The notes: generated by a model from the letters alone, not told the origin. A stretch of 51,782 nucleotides of DNA from Aureimonas sp. AU4 (GCF_001463765.1 NZ_BBWK01000071.1:1-51782); one strand, 5' to 3'; counted from the first letter of the stretch, positions 1 through 11,037 are shown. A program made the numbers and translations.

Positions 1-1
1 C

Positions 2-697
2 GGCGGGCTCGTCGGCCAGGTTCTCGGCGGCGCCGGCTCGCGTCCGGGCGGTGGCGGCGGCGGTCTCGCGGGCCGGGCGATCGGCGGCGCGCTCGCCGGC
101 GGCCTCGCCTCGCAACTCCTGAAGGGCAAGGCGACGAAGGGCCTCGGCGGCTCGGCCCTGAAGCTCGGCGGCCTCGCGCTGGTGGCGGGCCTCGGCTATA
201 AGGCGTGGACCAACTATCAGGCCCAGCAGGGGGCCGCCCGCGCCGGGCAGGGCGGCGCCGCGCCCCTGCCCCGCCCCGTTGGCCCGGCCAGCATTCCTTC
301 CGCCGCAGCCACCCCCTTCCAGCCCTTGGCCGAGGAGGCCGAGGAGCGGGCCCGCCTCCTCCTGTCGGCCATGATCGCGGCGGCCAAGGCCGACGGCTAC
401 ATCGACCGCGACGAGGAAGCGGCGATCTTCGGGCGCATCGACGACCTCGACCTCGAGCCGGAAGAGAAGGGCGCGCTGATGGACGAGCTTCGCCGCCCGC
501 TCTCGATCGACGAGTTGGTGCGCCGCACGCCGAGCCACGAGGTCGCCGTCGAGGTCTACACGGCCTCGGTGATCGCGATCGATCCCGACCATCCGGCCGA
601 GCGCGCCTATCTCGACATGCTCGCCGCGCGCCTCGACCTCGACCCCGCGCTGGTCGCCGAGATCCGCCGCACGACCGACGACGCGCGCGGGCGCTAG
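2..697 (+). CDS. DUF533 / TerB-like protein (5' end cut by window)
   Basis: The reading frame is open from the window edge, so the start lies upstream. The visible N-terminal part (about 60 residues) is very rich in glycine and alanine and looks like a membrane-associated or glycine-zipper segment. After a Pro/Ala-rich linker comes a helical acidic domain beginning near the AEERARLLLSAMIAAAKADG stretch, followed by an EF-like acidic IDRDEEAAIF segment. This is the layout of DUF533 proteins, which are related to TerB and are often annotated as tellurite resistance TerB-like. A GTG at 182 could be read as a start, but coding clearly continues upstream. The stop overlaps the stop of the convergent Nudix gene by 4 bp (CTAG). 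Molecular function is not established. Confidence 0.75.
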   Translation, partial: GGLVGQVLGGAGSRPGGGGGGLAGRAIGGALAGGLASQLLKGKATKGLGGSALKLGGLALVAGLGYKAWTNYQAQQGAARAGQGGAAPLPRPVGPASIPSAAATPFQPLAEEAEERARLLLSAMIAAAKADGYIDRDEEAAIFGRIDDLDLEPEEKGALMDELRRPLSIDELVRRTPSHEVAVEVYTASVIAIDPDHPAERAYLDMLAARLDLDPALVAEIRRTTDDARGR

Positions 698-1266
698 AAG
701 TCGCCGACCGGCAGGGGGCGGCCGTCCGGCATGTGCGTGCCGGCCTCGCCCGCCGGGTTGCCGAAGGGCACGGGGCTGGCGCCGGCCGCCGCCTCGCGCT
801 CGTGGTGGAGCGCCCAGTGGACCGAAGGAAAGGCGAGCTCGTCCCAGGGAATGTCGTCCCAGCGGAACAGGCGCAGCTCCAGGCTTTCCGGGCCCGCCTC
901 GAGGGCCCGGTCCTCCAGCGTGGCGCGGAAGATGAGCTGCACCTGGCTGATGCGCGGCACCGAATAGACCGCGAGCAGGCGCTCGATCGCGATGCGGGCG
1001 CCGGCCTCCTCGCGCGCCTCGCGGCTCGCGCCCTCCTCCGGCGTCTCGTTCAGCTCCATGTAGCCCGCCGGAATCGTCCAGAAGCCCCGGCGCGGCTCGA
1101 TCGCGCGCCGGCACAGGAGCACCTCGTCGCCCGCGCGCACCACCGAGCCGACCACGATCTTCGGGTTCTCGTAGGCGACGAAGCGGCAATGGTCGCAGAC
1201 CCGGCGGGGCAGGCCGTCGCCCTCGGGCACGCGGACGGAGAAGGACGGCGGGAGGGTATCGCTCAT
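694..1266 (-). CDS. Nudix hydrolase with N-terminal Zn-ribbon-like segment
   Basis: A 190-residue protein starting MSDTLPP. A CDHC pair at residues 24-27, followed by NPKIVVG, matches the short zinc-ribbon-like N-terminus seen in a subgroup of Nudix proteins. The Nudix box is complete at about residues 68-90: G68-x5-E74-x7-R82-E83-x2-EE-x-G, with the metal-binding EE pair at 86-87. The family hydrolyses nucleoside diphosphates linked to another group (ADP-ribose, NADH, damaged NTPs); the substrate cannot be read from sequence. The frame stays open upstream to 1572, but that extension runs antisense to the VOC gene and is composition-driven, so the ATG at 1266 is preferred. Convergent with the DUF533 gene and divergent from the VOC gene. 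Confidence 0.85.
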   Translation of the reverse strand: MSDTLPPSFSVRVPEGDGLPRRVCDHCRFVAYENPKIVVGSVVRAGDEVLLCRRAIEPRRGFWTIPAGYMELNETPEEGASREAREEAGARIAIERLLAVYSVPRISQVQLIFRATLEDRALEAGPESLELRLFRWDDIPWDELAFPSVHWALHHEREAAAGASPVPFGNPAGEAGTHMPDGRPLPVGDF

Positions 1267-1362
1267 GGTGCGGTGAGATGGGCGGCGAACGGGCGGCGGC
1301 GAGTCCCCGTGCGGCAAGCCGTCCGCCATGCGATGATGACCGTCTCGCCGCCGGGAGCCGCC

Positions 1363-1725
1363 ATGCCGATCGAAGCCCTCCACCACGTCCAGCTCGCCAT
1401 GCCCGCCGGGGAGGAGGCTGCGGCGCGCCGCTTCTACGGCGAGGTCTTGGGCATGAGGGAACAGCCGAAGCCCGAGGCGCTGCGTGGACGCGGCGGCGTC
1501 TGGTTCGCGTCCGGCGCGGCAGAGGTGCATCTCGGCGTCGAGCCGGACTTCCGGCCGGCCCGCAAGGCGCATCCGGCGTTGCGCGTATCAAACCTTGCCG
1601 CCCTGCGCGCCCGCCTGGAAGCGGCCGGTCACGCGACGCGCGACGACGAACCTCTGCCGGGCTTCCGGCGCTTCTACGCCGACGACCCGTTCGGCAACCG
1701 CATCGAATTTCTCGAACCCGCCTGA
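1363..1725 (+). CDS. VOC family (glyoxalase/bleomycin resistance-like) protein
   Basis: A 120-residue single-module vicinal-oxygen-chelate protein. The N-terminal HHVQLAMP strand, the RRFYGEVLGM helix-turn and the C-terminal DPFGNRIEFLEP strand are characteristic. The early histidine (7 or 8) and the C-terminal glutamate of IEFLEP are the usual metal-ligand positions. A dimer would be needed to form a full site. The substrate is unknown; candidates include a small electrophile, a dioxygenase-type substrate or a drug. The ATG at 1363 follows a GGGAG-like ribosome site; an ATG pair 30 bp upstream is in frame but less well placed. It precedes the MFS gene by 63 bp and may be co-transcribed with it. 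Confidence 0.8.
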   Translation: MPIEALHHVQLAMPAGEEAAARRFYGEVLGMREQPKPEALRGRGGVWFASGAAEVHLGVEPDFRPARKAHPALRVSNLAALRARLEAAGHATRDDEPLPGFRRFYADDPFGNRIEFLEPA

Positions 1726-1788
1726 CTCGGCAACCGGGCGGCGAAGCGCTAAGCTCCGCTTCCCGTTCCGCAGCCCGGTCGCACGCCC

Positions 1789-3012
1789 ATGCCCTCGCCG
1801 CCCGCCCTGTCGCGTCAAGCCGTCGTCGCGCTCCTGTGCGGCGCGACGATCGTCACGATCGCGATGGGCCTGCGCCAGGGCTTCGGGCTGCTCCTGCGAC
1901 CGATCGAGGTCGACCTTGGCGTCGGCCGCGAGGCCTTCGGTCTGGCGATCGCCATCCAGAACCTGATGCTGGGCCTGGCCCAACCGTTCGTGGGCGCGGT
2001 GGCCGACCGCTGGGGCGCGGGCCGCGTCGCGGCCGTCGGCGGCCTCGTCTATGCCGCGGCGCTCGCCCTCTCGGCGGGCGTCTCGAACGCGCTCAGCCTT
2101 CACCTGACGCTCGGCTTCCTTCTGGGTCTCGCCATGACCGGCGTCACCTTCGTCGTGGTGCTGGGCGCAGTCGGTCGGCTCGTACCGCCGGAGCGGCGCG
2201 GCATGGCTTTCGGCGTCGTGACGGCGGGCGGCTCGTTCGGCCAGTTCCTGCTCGTGCCCGCGACCCAGCTCGGCATCGAGGCGCTGGGCTGGCGCGGCAT
2301 GCTCCTGGCGGGCGCCGCGCTCGCGGCGTTCATGGTGCCGCTGGCGCTCGGAATCCGCGCCGCACCGCCTGCGTCCGGCATGGGGCGTGCGCTGCCGGCG
2401 GGGGCCGGAAGCCTGCGCGAGGGCCTCGCCGAGGCCGCGCGCCATCCGGGCTACTGGCTCCTCAACGCCGGCTTCTTCGTGTGCGGCTTCCACATCGCCT
2501 TCGTGTCCACCCACCTGCCCGCCTTCCTCGCAGACCAGGGGCTCGACCCGGCGGTCGGCGCGCGGGCGCTGGCTCTGGTGGGCCTGTTCAACATCATCGG
2601 GTCCTACGTCTTCGGCCTTTCGGCCGACCGCCTGCGCAAGCGCAACGTGCTGGCCGCGATCTATCTCGGCCGGGCGGTGGTCTTCGCGGTGTTCCTCGCG
2701 CTCCCCTTCACGCCGCTGTCGGCAACGCTGTTCGCCTGTGCGATGGGCTTCCTGTGGCTCGGCACGGTGCCTCTGACGAGCGGCCTCGTCGGGCAGATCT
2801 TCGGCGTGCGCCACCTGTCGACCTTGTTCGGCATCGTCTTCATGAGCCACCAGATCGGTGCCTTCTGCGGCGCCTTCGGGGCCGGCCTCGCCTATCGCAT
2901 GACCGGCTCCTACGACATCGTGTGGGCGATCTCGATCGCGCTCGGCGTGCTGGCCGGTCTCGTCAACCTGCCGATCCCGGACCGGCGCATCGAGCGGGAG
3001 GCGACGGCATGA
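1789..3012 (+). CDS. MFS transporter, monocarboxylate/oxalate-porter-like
   Basis: A 407-residue integral membrane protein with about twelve hydrophobic segments. The conserved MFS loop 2-3 signature is present as GAVADRWGAGRV (near residues 65-75), and a second, weaker copy (GLSADRLRKRN) follows the seventh segment. The MRQGFGLLLRPI-type first helix and the overall length resemble the group annotated as monocarboxylate or oxalate:formate antiporter-like carriers. The substrate cannot be determined. The stop codon overlaps the start of a 40-residue ORF by 4 bp (ATGA), which suggests translational coupling. Confidence 0.85.
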   Translation: MPSPPALSRQAVVALLCGATIVTIAMGLRQGFGLLLRPIEVDLGVGREAFGLAIAIQNLMLGLAQPFVGAVADRWGAGRVAAVGGLVYAAALALSAGVSNALSLHLTLGFLLGLAMTGVTFVVVLGAVGRLVPPERRGMAFGVVTAGGSFGQFLLVPATQLGIEALGWRGMLLAGAALAAFMVPLALGIRAAPPASGMGRALPAGAGSLREGLAEAARHPGYWLLNAGFFVCGFHIAFVSTHLPAFLADQGLDPAVGARALALVGLFNIIGSYVFGLSADRLRKRNVLAAIYLGRAVVFAVFLALPFTPLSATLFACAMGFLWLGTVPLTSGLVGQIFGVRHLSTLFGIVFMSHQIGAFCGAFGAGLAYRMTGSYDIVWAISIALGVLAGLVNLPIPDRRIEREATA

Positions 3013-3131
3013 CGCGGGGCGACCTCACGACGATCGCGGTTCTGGCGCTGGCGGGCGCCTCGGGACTTGCCCTCTGGAGCCTTGCCGGCGCGCGCATCTG
3101 GACCGGCATGGCCTTCGGCTTCTGCCTCTAG
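3009..3131 (+). CDS. small single-TM protein overlapping the MFS gene
   Basis: A 40-residue ORF, MTRGDLTTIAVLALAGASGL..., starting at the ATG that shares four bases with the MFS stop. It is almost entirely one hydrophobic segment (residues 6-38) with a short polar start, consistent with a single-span membrane peptide. The ATGA overlap is the main argument for translation; there is no recognisable family. It ends 7 bp from the stop of the convergent ccmG. It may be an accessory subunit of the transporter or simply a non-functional tail. Confidence 0.4.
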   Translation: MTRGDLTTIAVLALAGASGLALWSLAGARIWTGMAFGFCL

Positions 3132-3138
3132 GCCTGGA

Positions 3139-3747
3139 TCAGGAAGCGGGAAGGCCGAGGGCCGGCAGCAGGCCGCGCCGCACGGCGTCCGGCGTCATCG
3201 GACCCGTCTGCTTCCAGAGGATCGTGCCGTCGGCCCCGACAAGAAAGGTTTCCGGCACGCCGTAGACGCCCCAGTCGATCGTCGAACGCCCCGCCTGATC
3301 CGTGCCCACCGCGTCGTAGGGGTTGCCGAGCTCGCCGAGGAATCCGCGCGCGTTGTCGGGGGCGTCCTTGTAGTTCAGGCCCTCGATGCGCAGGCCGAGC
3401 GCCCGCAGCCGCGTGTCGCGCGAGAGCGCGAGAAGGAGCGGATGCTCCTCGCGGCAGGGTCCGCACCACGAGGCGAAGACGTTGACGAGGCGCGGGCGCC
3501 CGTCGCCGCCGCGGATCGCGAGGCCCGGCACGGCAGCGCCGTCCGCCCTTCGCAGCCCTTCCAGCGGCGGCAGGACGGTCTCGGGCGCGGCGCGACCGAT
3601 CAGGACGGAGGGAAGCGACTGCGGGTCGTGGCCCGAGCGAAGCTGGTAGAGGAAGAGGCCCGCCAGCGCCGCGAAGACGAGGAGCGGCAGGAGCGCGACC
3701 GAGACGCGTCGGCGGCGCGAGGGCGCGCTCTCGCCGGGCGCGGTCAT
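3139..3747 (-). CDS. ccmG: CcmG/DsbE thiol:disulfide interchange protein
   Basis: A 202-residue membrane-anchored thioredoxin-like protein. An arginine-rich cytoplasmic start is followed by one TM segment (about residues 15-34). The periplasmic domain carries the WCGPC active site (Cys95, Cys98) and the cis-proline loop GVYGVPETF. It keeps apocytochrome c heme-binding cysteines reduced for heme ligation (cytochrome c maturation system I). It is last in the ccm operon; its ATG overlaps the ccmD stop by 4 bp. Length and motifs are normal for the family. The CcmF and CcmH genes needed to complete system I are not in the window. Confidence 0.95.
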   Translation of the reverse strand: MTAPGESAPSRRRRVSVALLPLLVFAALAGLFLYQLRSGHDPQSLPSVLIGRAAPETVLPPLEGLRRADGAAVPGLAIRGGDGRPRLVNVFASWCGPCREEHPLLLALSRDTRLRALGLRIEGLNYKDAPDNARGFLGELGNPYDAVGTDQAGRSTIDWGVYGVPETFLVGADGTILWKQTGPMTPDAVRRGLLPALGLPAS

Positions 3748-3890
3748 CGCCGCCCCCGCTCGGCATCGAGGCTGGCGAGGCGCCGGCGCGTTCGCAGGGC
3801 GTCGACGGCGATCCAGGCGCCGAGCAGGCCGATGGCCAGCGCCGACATGCCGTAGGCCGCGCCCACGAACCAGACGTAGGAGCCGCTCAT
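3744..3890 (-). CDS. ccmD: heme exporter protein CcmD
   Basis: A 48-residue protein with a single TM segment (about residues 8-30) followed by a basic tail RTRRRLASL. This is the usual small CcmD architecture: a short N-terminus with the YVWFVGAAYG motif, one helix, and a charged cytoplasmic tail. CcmD helps release holo-CcmE from the CcmABC complex. Identity is supported mostly by position, since it overlaps both ccmC (stop/start, 4 bp) and ccmG (4 bp). The short length is normal. Confidence 0.9.
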   Translation of the reverse strand: MSGSYVWFVGAAYGMSALAIGLLGAWIAVDALRTRRRLASLDAERGRR

Positions 3891-4642
3891 GCGCCCGTCC
3901 CCGCGCGGCGCCGCTCGAGGCTCGCGATGCGGCGGCGGCGCAGCTCGGTGCGCATCGCCGTCAGATGCAGGGCGAAGAACAGCATCGTGAAGCCGGCGGC
4001 GCACAGGAAGAGCGGCCACAGGTAGCTCGCGTCCATCGACGGCCCGCCCATGCGCAGGACGCTGGCGGGCTGGTGCAGCGTGTTCCACCAGTCCACCGAG
4101 AACTTGATGATCGGGATGACGAGAAAGCCAACCAGCACGAAGACCGCGCTCATGCGGCCCGCCCGCTGCGGCTCCTCGAAGGCGCGCGTCAGCGCGATCA
4201 GGCCGAGATACATCAGGAACAGGACGAAAACCGAGGTGAGGCGCGCGTCCCAGACCCACCACGTCCCCCACATCGGCCGTCCCCAGACCGATCCGGTGAA
4301 GAGGCACAGGAACGTGAACACGGCGCCGATTGGCGCGGCGGTGCGGATCGCGACCTCGGCGATGGGGTGCCGCCAGACGAGAAGGCCGAGCGCCGAGAGG
4401 CTCATCACGGTCCACGTCATCATCGACAGCCAGGCGAACGGCACGTGGACGAAGAGGATGCGGACTGTGATCCCCTGCTGGTAGTCCTCCGGCGCCCGCA
4501 GGGCCATCGCAAGACCCGCGAGGAGAAGCGCCGCCGCCGCGCCAAAGGCATAGGGCAGCACGCGCCCGGATATCTCGAGGAAGCGCGTCGGGTTGGCCAG
4601 AAGCGCGAAGCGCGAGGGGCGCACGGTGTCGATGCGGCTCAT
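3887..4642 (-). CDS. ccmC: heme exporter protein CcmC
   Basis: A 251-residue polytopic membrane protein with six hydrophobic segments. The periplasmic tryptophan-rich heme-handling signature WGTWWVWD lies at residues 125-132. Histidines in the flanking periplasmic loops, His66 (FVHVP) and His190 (TLHQP), match the conserved heme-axial positions of the family. CcmC presents heme to the chaperone CcmE. It is separated from the upstream GNAT gene by 49 bp and overlaps ccmD by 4 bp. Confidence 0.95.
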   Translation of the reverse strand: MSRIDTVRPSRFALLANPTRFLEISGRVLPYAFGAAAALLLAGLAMALRAPEDYQQGITVRILFVHVPFAWLSMMTWTVMSLSALGLLVWRHPIAEVAIRTAAPIGAVFTFLCLFTGSVWGRPMWGTWWVWDARLTSVFVLFLMYLGLIALTRAFEEPQRAGRMSAVFVLVGFLVIPIIKFSVDWWNTLHQPASVLRMGGPSMDASYLWPLFLCAAGFTMLFFALHLTAMRTELRRRRIASLERRRAGTGA

Positions 4643-4691
4643 GAGGGTCTGGGGTCCGGGCTCCGGGGCATGCCGCTGGTTTAGAACGGTC

Positions 4692-5135
4692 CTACGCCTC
4701 GCGCAAACCGTCGGCCCGACCCGGAAATCCGTGGACCCACATGGCCATGCCGATCGAGGCCGGCATCACGGGCTCGAAGCCCTCTTTCGCGTAGAGATGG
4801 CGCGCGTCGCCGTCGGCGATCAGGCTGACATAGGCGGTATCGGGCGCCGACTCGCGCAGCCAGGCGACGAGATCGGTGAAGATGCGCTTGCCGATGCCGC
4901 GACCCTGGTGTTCGGGTTCCACCGCCATGTCGACGATCTGGAAGTGGCAGCCGCCGTCGCCGATGACCCGGCCCATGCCGACCGCGCGCCCTTGGCAGCG
5001 CGCGACGACCGCATGGCAGGTGTTGGGCAGGCCGAGCCGCGCCGCCGCCTCGCTTTTCACGCTGAGGCCGCTCACCGCGCGCAGGCGTCGATAATCGTCG
5101 ATCGAGGGCGTCTCGGCATGGAACGTGTAGGTCAT
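4692..5135 (-). CDS. GNAT family N-acetyltransferase inside the ccm operon
   Basis: A 147-residue single-domain GNAT protein. The acetyl-CoA-binding motif A is clear: strand QIVDMAVEPEHQ followed by the pyrophosphate loop QGRGIG (residues 77-82). A C-terminal YAKEGFEPV segment provides the usual Tyr-containing beta4-alpha4 element. It lies 7 bp downstream of the ccmB stop and 49 bp upstream of ccmC, so it is probably transcribed with the heme-export genes. That position is unusual, because ccmB and ccmC are normally adjacent. The substrate is unknown; it may be unrelated to heme export, or may acetylate a small molecule or protein. Confidence 0.85.
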   Translation of the reverse strand: MTYTFHAETPSIDDYRRLRAVSGLSVKSEAAARLGLPNTCHAVVARCQGRAVGMGRVIGDGGCHFQIVDMAVEPEHQGRGIGKRIFTDLVAWLRESAPDTAYVSLIADGDARHLYAKEGFEPVMPASIGMAMWVHGFPGRADGLREA

Positions 5136-5142
5136 GGCGTTC

Positions 5143-5802
5143 TCAGTCGTTGGCGGCGCGCAGGGCCGTGCTGGCGGCGATCGGGCCGATCGCGCCGTAG
5201 AGGAGCGTCAGCGCGCAGAGGATCAGGAAGGGCGCGCGGAAGGGCGCGACGGCATCCACCGCCCCGAAGGTGGACGACACGCCGAAGATCAGCACCGGCA
5301 CGCAGAGCGGCAGGGTGAGCACCGAGACGAGGACGCCGCCGCGCGGAAGCGCGCTTGCGACCGCAGCGCCCACCGCCCCGATCAGGACGATCGCGGGCGT
5401 GCCGACGAGAAGCGTCAGGGCGCTCGCGAGGAGCGCCGGGGGCTCGACGCCCAGAAGCAGCCCCAGAAGCGGGCTCGCCACCACCAGCGGCAGACAGCTC
5501 GCGCACCAGAGCGCGGCGCACTTGGCCAGAACCACCAGCGGCAGCGGCAGGCCGCCCATCAGGTAGAGGTCGAGCGTGCCGTCCTCGCGGTCGGGCTGGA
5601 ACAGGCGGTCGAGCGACAGGAGCGCGGAGAGGAGCGCGCCGATCCAGAGGATCGCGGGGCCGATGCGCGCGAGGAGCTGAAGATCCGGCCCGACGCCGAA
5701 CGGGATGGTCGCGACTACGGCGAGAAAGAAGAGGACGCCCGTCACCCCCCCGCCCGAGCCGGTGAGCAGCAGCGCGAGGTCGCGGCGAAACAGGCGGCCC
5801 AT
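5143..5802 (-). CDS. ccmB: heme exporter protein CcmB
   Basis: A 219-residue integral membrane protein with six predicted TM helices, the membrane component of the CcmAB transporter. The N-terminal [13 protein letters not shown] and the loop FQPDREDGTLDLYLMGG are characteristic of CcmB (consensus LxRLFxxDxxDGxL). Start at ATG 5802, where ccmA's TGA and ccmB's ATG share one base (TGATG). The usual family length is about 220, so the gene is intact. It is followed by a GNAT gene rather than directly by ccmC. Confidence 0.95.
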   Translation of the reverse strand: MGRLFRRDLALLLTGSGGGVTGVLFFLAVVATIPFGVGPDLQLLARIGPAILWIGALLSALLSLDRLFQPDREDGTLDLYLMGGLPLPLVVLAKCAALWCASCLPLVVASPLLGLLLGVEPPALLASALTLLVGTPAIVLIGAVGAAVASALPRGGVLVSVLTLPLCVPVLIFGVSSTFGAVDAVAPFRAPFLILCALTLLYGAIGPIAASTALRAAND

Positions 5803-6506
5803 CACCACTCGCTCCAGCCGTCGGACGACACGGACAAGGGCGTGGGCTCGCTCAGGCGCAGCTCGCGCGCGTCGAGCCCGAGCGGCAGGTGAGTCGCCGC
5901 GACGATGATCCCGCCCCCGCCGAGGAAGCAGCGGCAGAGCGCGGAGAGAAGCGCGGCGGCGTCCGCGTCGAGCGCGGCGCTCGGCTCGTCGAGGAGCCAT
6001 ACGGGCCGGGGCGCGACCAGAAGACGCGCGATGGCGACGCGCCGCGCCTGCCCCGCCGAGAGCGCCGCGCAGGGCAGGTCGTGGACGCGCGGCAGGGCGA
6101 CCGCCTCCAGCGCCTCCGGCGGCGTGAGGCCGCCGGCCGCGCCCCAGAAGGCGAGCTCGGCGAAGACACGGCGTGCCGGCTTCAGGGCGTTGCGGTGGCC
6201 GAGATAGTGCGCGGCGCGGCCGACCCGTTCCTCCTCCTCGCCGGACGCGTCGCAAAAGCCCTCGATCCGCGCCGCGCCGGAGACCGGCGGCAGGAGCCCG
6301 GCCAGCGTGCGCAGCAGCGTCGACTTGCCCGCCCCGTTCGGTCCCGTGACCGTCAGCGCCTCGCCGGCCGGAAGCCGCAGCGTCACGGCGGGCGCCAGCG
6401 CCCTCCCCTCCCGGCCCCAGGTCAGATCGAGAAGCGTGAGCGTCGGCAAGGGTCGGAAACGGCCTCGAGGCTGCGGGGAGACGGCCCGCCCTTGTGCGGA
6501 CGCCAT
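5802..6506 (-). CDS. ccmA: cytochrome c biogenesis ATP-binding protein CcmA
   Basis: An ABC ATPase of 234 residues if started at ATG 6506. Walker A is GPNGAGKST (residues 55-63), the signature is the CcmA-type [14 protein letters not shown], and Walker B is VWLLDEP. It energises release of holo-CcmE from the CcmCD complex. The start is uncertain. CcmA homologues begin only a few residues before the first strand (LTLLDLTW), so a TTG at 6449 giving a 215-residue protein is an attractive alternative; the frame also extends to 6569. It is first in the operon and divergent from acnA. Confidence 0.92.
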   Translation of the reverse strand: MASAQGRAVSPQPRGRFRPLPTLTLLDLTWGREGRALAPAVTLRLPAGEALTVTGPNGAGKSTLLRTLAGLLPPVSGAARIEGFCDASGEEEERVGRAAHYLGHRNALKPARRVFAELAFWGAAGGLTPPEALEAVALPRVHDLPCAALSAGQARRVAIARLLVAPRPVWLLDEPSAALDADAAALLSALCRCFLGGGGIIVAATHLPLGLDARELRLSEPTPLSVSSDGWSEW

Positions 6507-6804
6507 GGCGCGATGGCAAGGGCGCGCGGCGGAAACCTTGCGGAAAGGCTCGGCGGCAATTTTCGTCAAAGGCGCGCCTGTCGCCCTTTATAGCCGTTAC
6601 AAACTTGCCTATAAGGCCCTCAACCGCGCCAGCGACCGGCGCGGGCCACATAGCGCCGATCTCACGCGGCCCGCATTCCCGGCGGGGCCCGAGGCGGACG
6701 GGCGGAAATGGTCGCACCCGCATCTTCCAACGCACCCGCGCCTCGCGGGCGCGGCGGTCGTTCGCCTTTCGGACATCCAATGGTTCGATAAGGAACGAGA
6801 CCTC
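6507..6804. promoter_or_regulatory. divergent ccmA / acnA intergenic region
   Basis: About 300 bp between the two divergent starts (about 355 bp if ccmA starts at 6449). The only relatively AT-rich patch is at about 6560-6616 and contains TATA-like hexamers TTTATAG (6587-6593) and TATAAG (6610-6615), one or more of which may be a -10 element. The spacings do not let me choose a definite -35. An AGGA at 6791-6794 is a plausible ribosome site for acnA. No clear operator is visible. Confidence 0.35.
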
Positions 6805-9558
<2,754 letters not shown>

Positions 9559-9582
9559 GGCGAGCCGTCCAGGACCAACATG

Positions 9583-9610
9583 CGAACGCCGCCCTTCGGG
9601 GCGGCGTTCG
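9583..9610 (+). terminator. UUCG-tetraloop terminator of acnA
   Basis: A perfect 12-bp stem (9583-9594 with 9599-9610) closes a TTCG loop, giving the very stable C(UUCG)G tetraloop. It starts 25 bp after the acnA stop. The following tract (TCGTTTCG) is only modestly T-rich, so termination efficiency is inferred from the stem. Confidence 0.8.
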
Positions 9611-9729
9611 TCGTTTCGAGAGACCTCATCACCCTCCGGTCACCCACGATTGACCGGGCCGCACGGTGAGTGAGTGCCAAGCCTGCCATATGTTGGCCGG
9701 GTCATCGATTCCGTCGAAGCGACCCGCCC

Positions 9730-10506
9730 ATGTTCCCCTCGCCCCTTCAATTCCTCGCCCTCGTCCTCGCGGCGGCCTTTTGCGGGCCGGGCGTCGGCGT
9801 TTCGGGCGAGCGCCGCGCCACCAGCGAGACAGTGCGCGGCGTCGTGGAGGTCTTCACCAGCCAGGGCTGCGCCGACTGCGTGCCCGCCGAGGCCGTGATC
9901 CGCGACCTACGTCGGGATGCGGACCTCGTGGTGGTCGCCTACCACGTCGACTACTGGGACTATATCGGCTGGCGCGACACGCTGGGCTCGAACCGCAACG
10001 GCGAGCGCCAGCGCGACTATGCCCGGCAGCTGAAGAGCGGCTCGCTCGCCACGCCGCAGGCCGTCGTCAACGGAAGCGTGGCGCTGCCGGGCGGCGACGG
10101 GCCGGCGTTGCGCAGGGCATTGGAGGCAAACGACCTGCGAACCGCCGCGGCCGATCGTCCGCGCGTCGATCTCGTCACCGACGGCGAAACCCTGACGCTG
10201 CGGGCGGAGCCGGGCGCCGCCGCGCCGGCCGGCCGTGCGCCTGTGGTGATGCTCGTCACCTACGCGGCGCAGACCGTGACGCGCGTCGAGGAGGGCGAGA
10301 ATCGCGGCCGCGAGATGGTGGACAGCCAGGCGGTGCGGGACTGGCGCGTCGTCGGCAGCCTCAAGGACGAGCCGCTCGAGGTTTCGGTTCCGCTCGCCAT
10401 GCTGTTCGAGGCGAGGCAGGGCGTCGGCTGCGCGGTTCTCGTCCAGAGCGTCGACGAGAAGGACCAGCCATCGACGATCCTCGCGGCAGCCGTGCTCGAC
10501 TTCTGA
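9730..10506 (+). CDS. DUF1223 secreted thioredoxin-like protein
   Basis: A 258-residue protein with an N-terminal signal peptide (hydrophobic residues about 6-25). The mature part begins with VVEVFTSQGCADCVPAEAV, the DUF1223 hallmark, a thioredoxin-fold start with a CxxC pair. Further conserved features include AYHVDYWDYIGWRD and TPQAVVNG. The family is widespread in alphaproteobacteria, is predicted periplasmic, and has no firmly established biochemical role. The ATG at 9730 gives a proper signal peptide; starts further upstream would add a charged leader. Its position after acnA is one I associate with rhizobial genomes. Confidence 0.85.
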   Translation: MFPSPLQFLALVLAAAFCGPGVGVSGERRATSETVRGVVEVFTSQGCADCVPAEAVIRDLRRDADLVVVAYHVDYWDYIGWRDTLGSNRNGERQRDYARQLKSGSLATPQAVVNGSVALPGGDGPALRRALEANDLRTAAADRPRVDLVTDGETLTLRAEPGAAAPAGRAPVVMLVTYAAQTVTRVEEGENRGREMVDSQAVRDWRVVGSLKDEPLEVSVPLAMLFEARQGVGCAVLVQSVDEKDQPSTILAAAVLDF

Positions 10507-10626
10507 GATCGAGGGCGTTGCAACCCGCTTCGCGCCCGACCATTTCCGTGACAGGATGACAGAGCCGTGACGTGAGGTCGCGCGCCTCCCGCAAGGCGCG
10601 ACCCCGCACGGCGCGAAGAGGGACAC

Positions 10627-10998
10627 GTGCCTGTGACCGATGCGACCGAGAGCTCCGCCGCGCTGATCGACCTTGGCGCCGTGCGGGGAACGGGGCTGCC
10701 CGTGGTCAGCTTCAACCGCACCGAACTCGGCGAGATCCTGCGCGTCTACGGGCGCATGGTGGCCGCCGGGGAATGGCGGGACTACGCGATCGACATGCTG
10801 AAGGATCGCGCCGTGTTCTCGATCTTCCGGCGATCCTCCGAGATGCCGCTGTTTCGCGTCGAGAAGAACCCGAAGCTGGCACGGCGCCAGGGCGCCTACA
10901 GCGTGGTCGCGGCCGGCGGGCTCGTGATGAAGCGCGGGCAGGATCTCTCGCAGGTCCTGCGCGTCTTCGACGGCCGGCTGAAGCTCGTCGAGGACTGA
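10627..10998 (+). CDS. DUF2794 protein
   Basis: A 123-residue soluble protein. The core FNRTELGEILRVYGRMVAAG followed by EWRDYAIDMLKDRAVFSIFRR, and then PLFRVEKNPKLARRQGAY, is the DUF2794 pattern, a small family confined to alphaproteobacteria with no known function. A GTG start at 10627 is used; a second in-frame GTG at 10633 is equally possible. The leader contains an inverted repeat GGTCGCGC/GCGCGACC (10576-10583/10596-10603), which could form a hairpin about 25 bp before the start. It is convergent with the GNAT gene. Confidence 0.85.
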   Translation: MPVTDATESSAALIDLGAVRGTGLPVVSFNRTELGEILRVYGRMVAAGEWRDYAIDMLKDRAVFSIFRRSSEMPLFRVEKNPKLARRQGAYSVVAAGGLVMKRGQDLSQVLRVFDGRLKLVED

Positions 10999-11037
10999 CG
11001 GGGGCGAGGAAACGGCCTCCGCCTTCCCCCTCGACCG

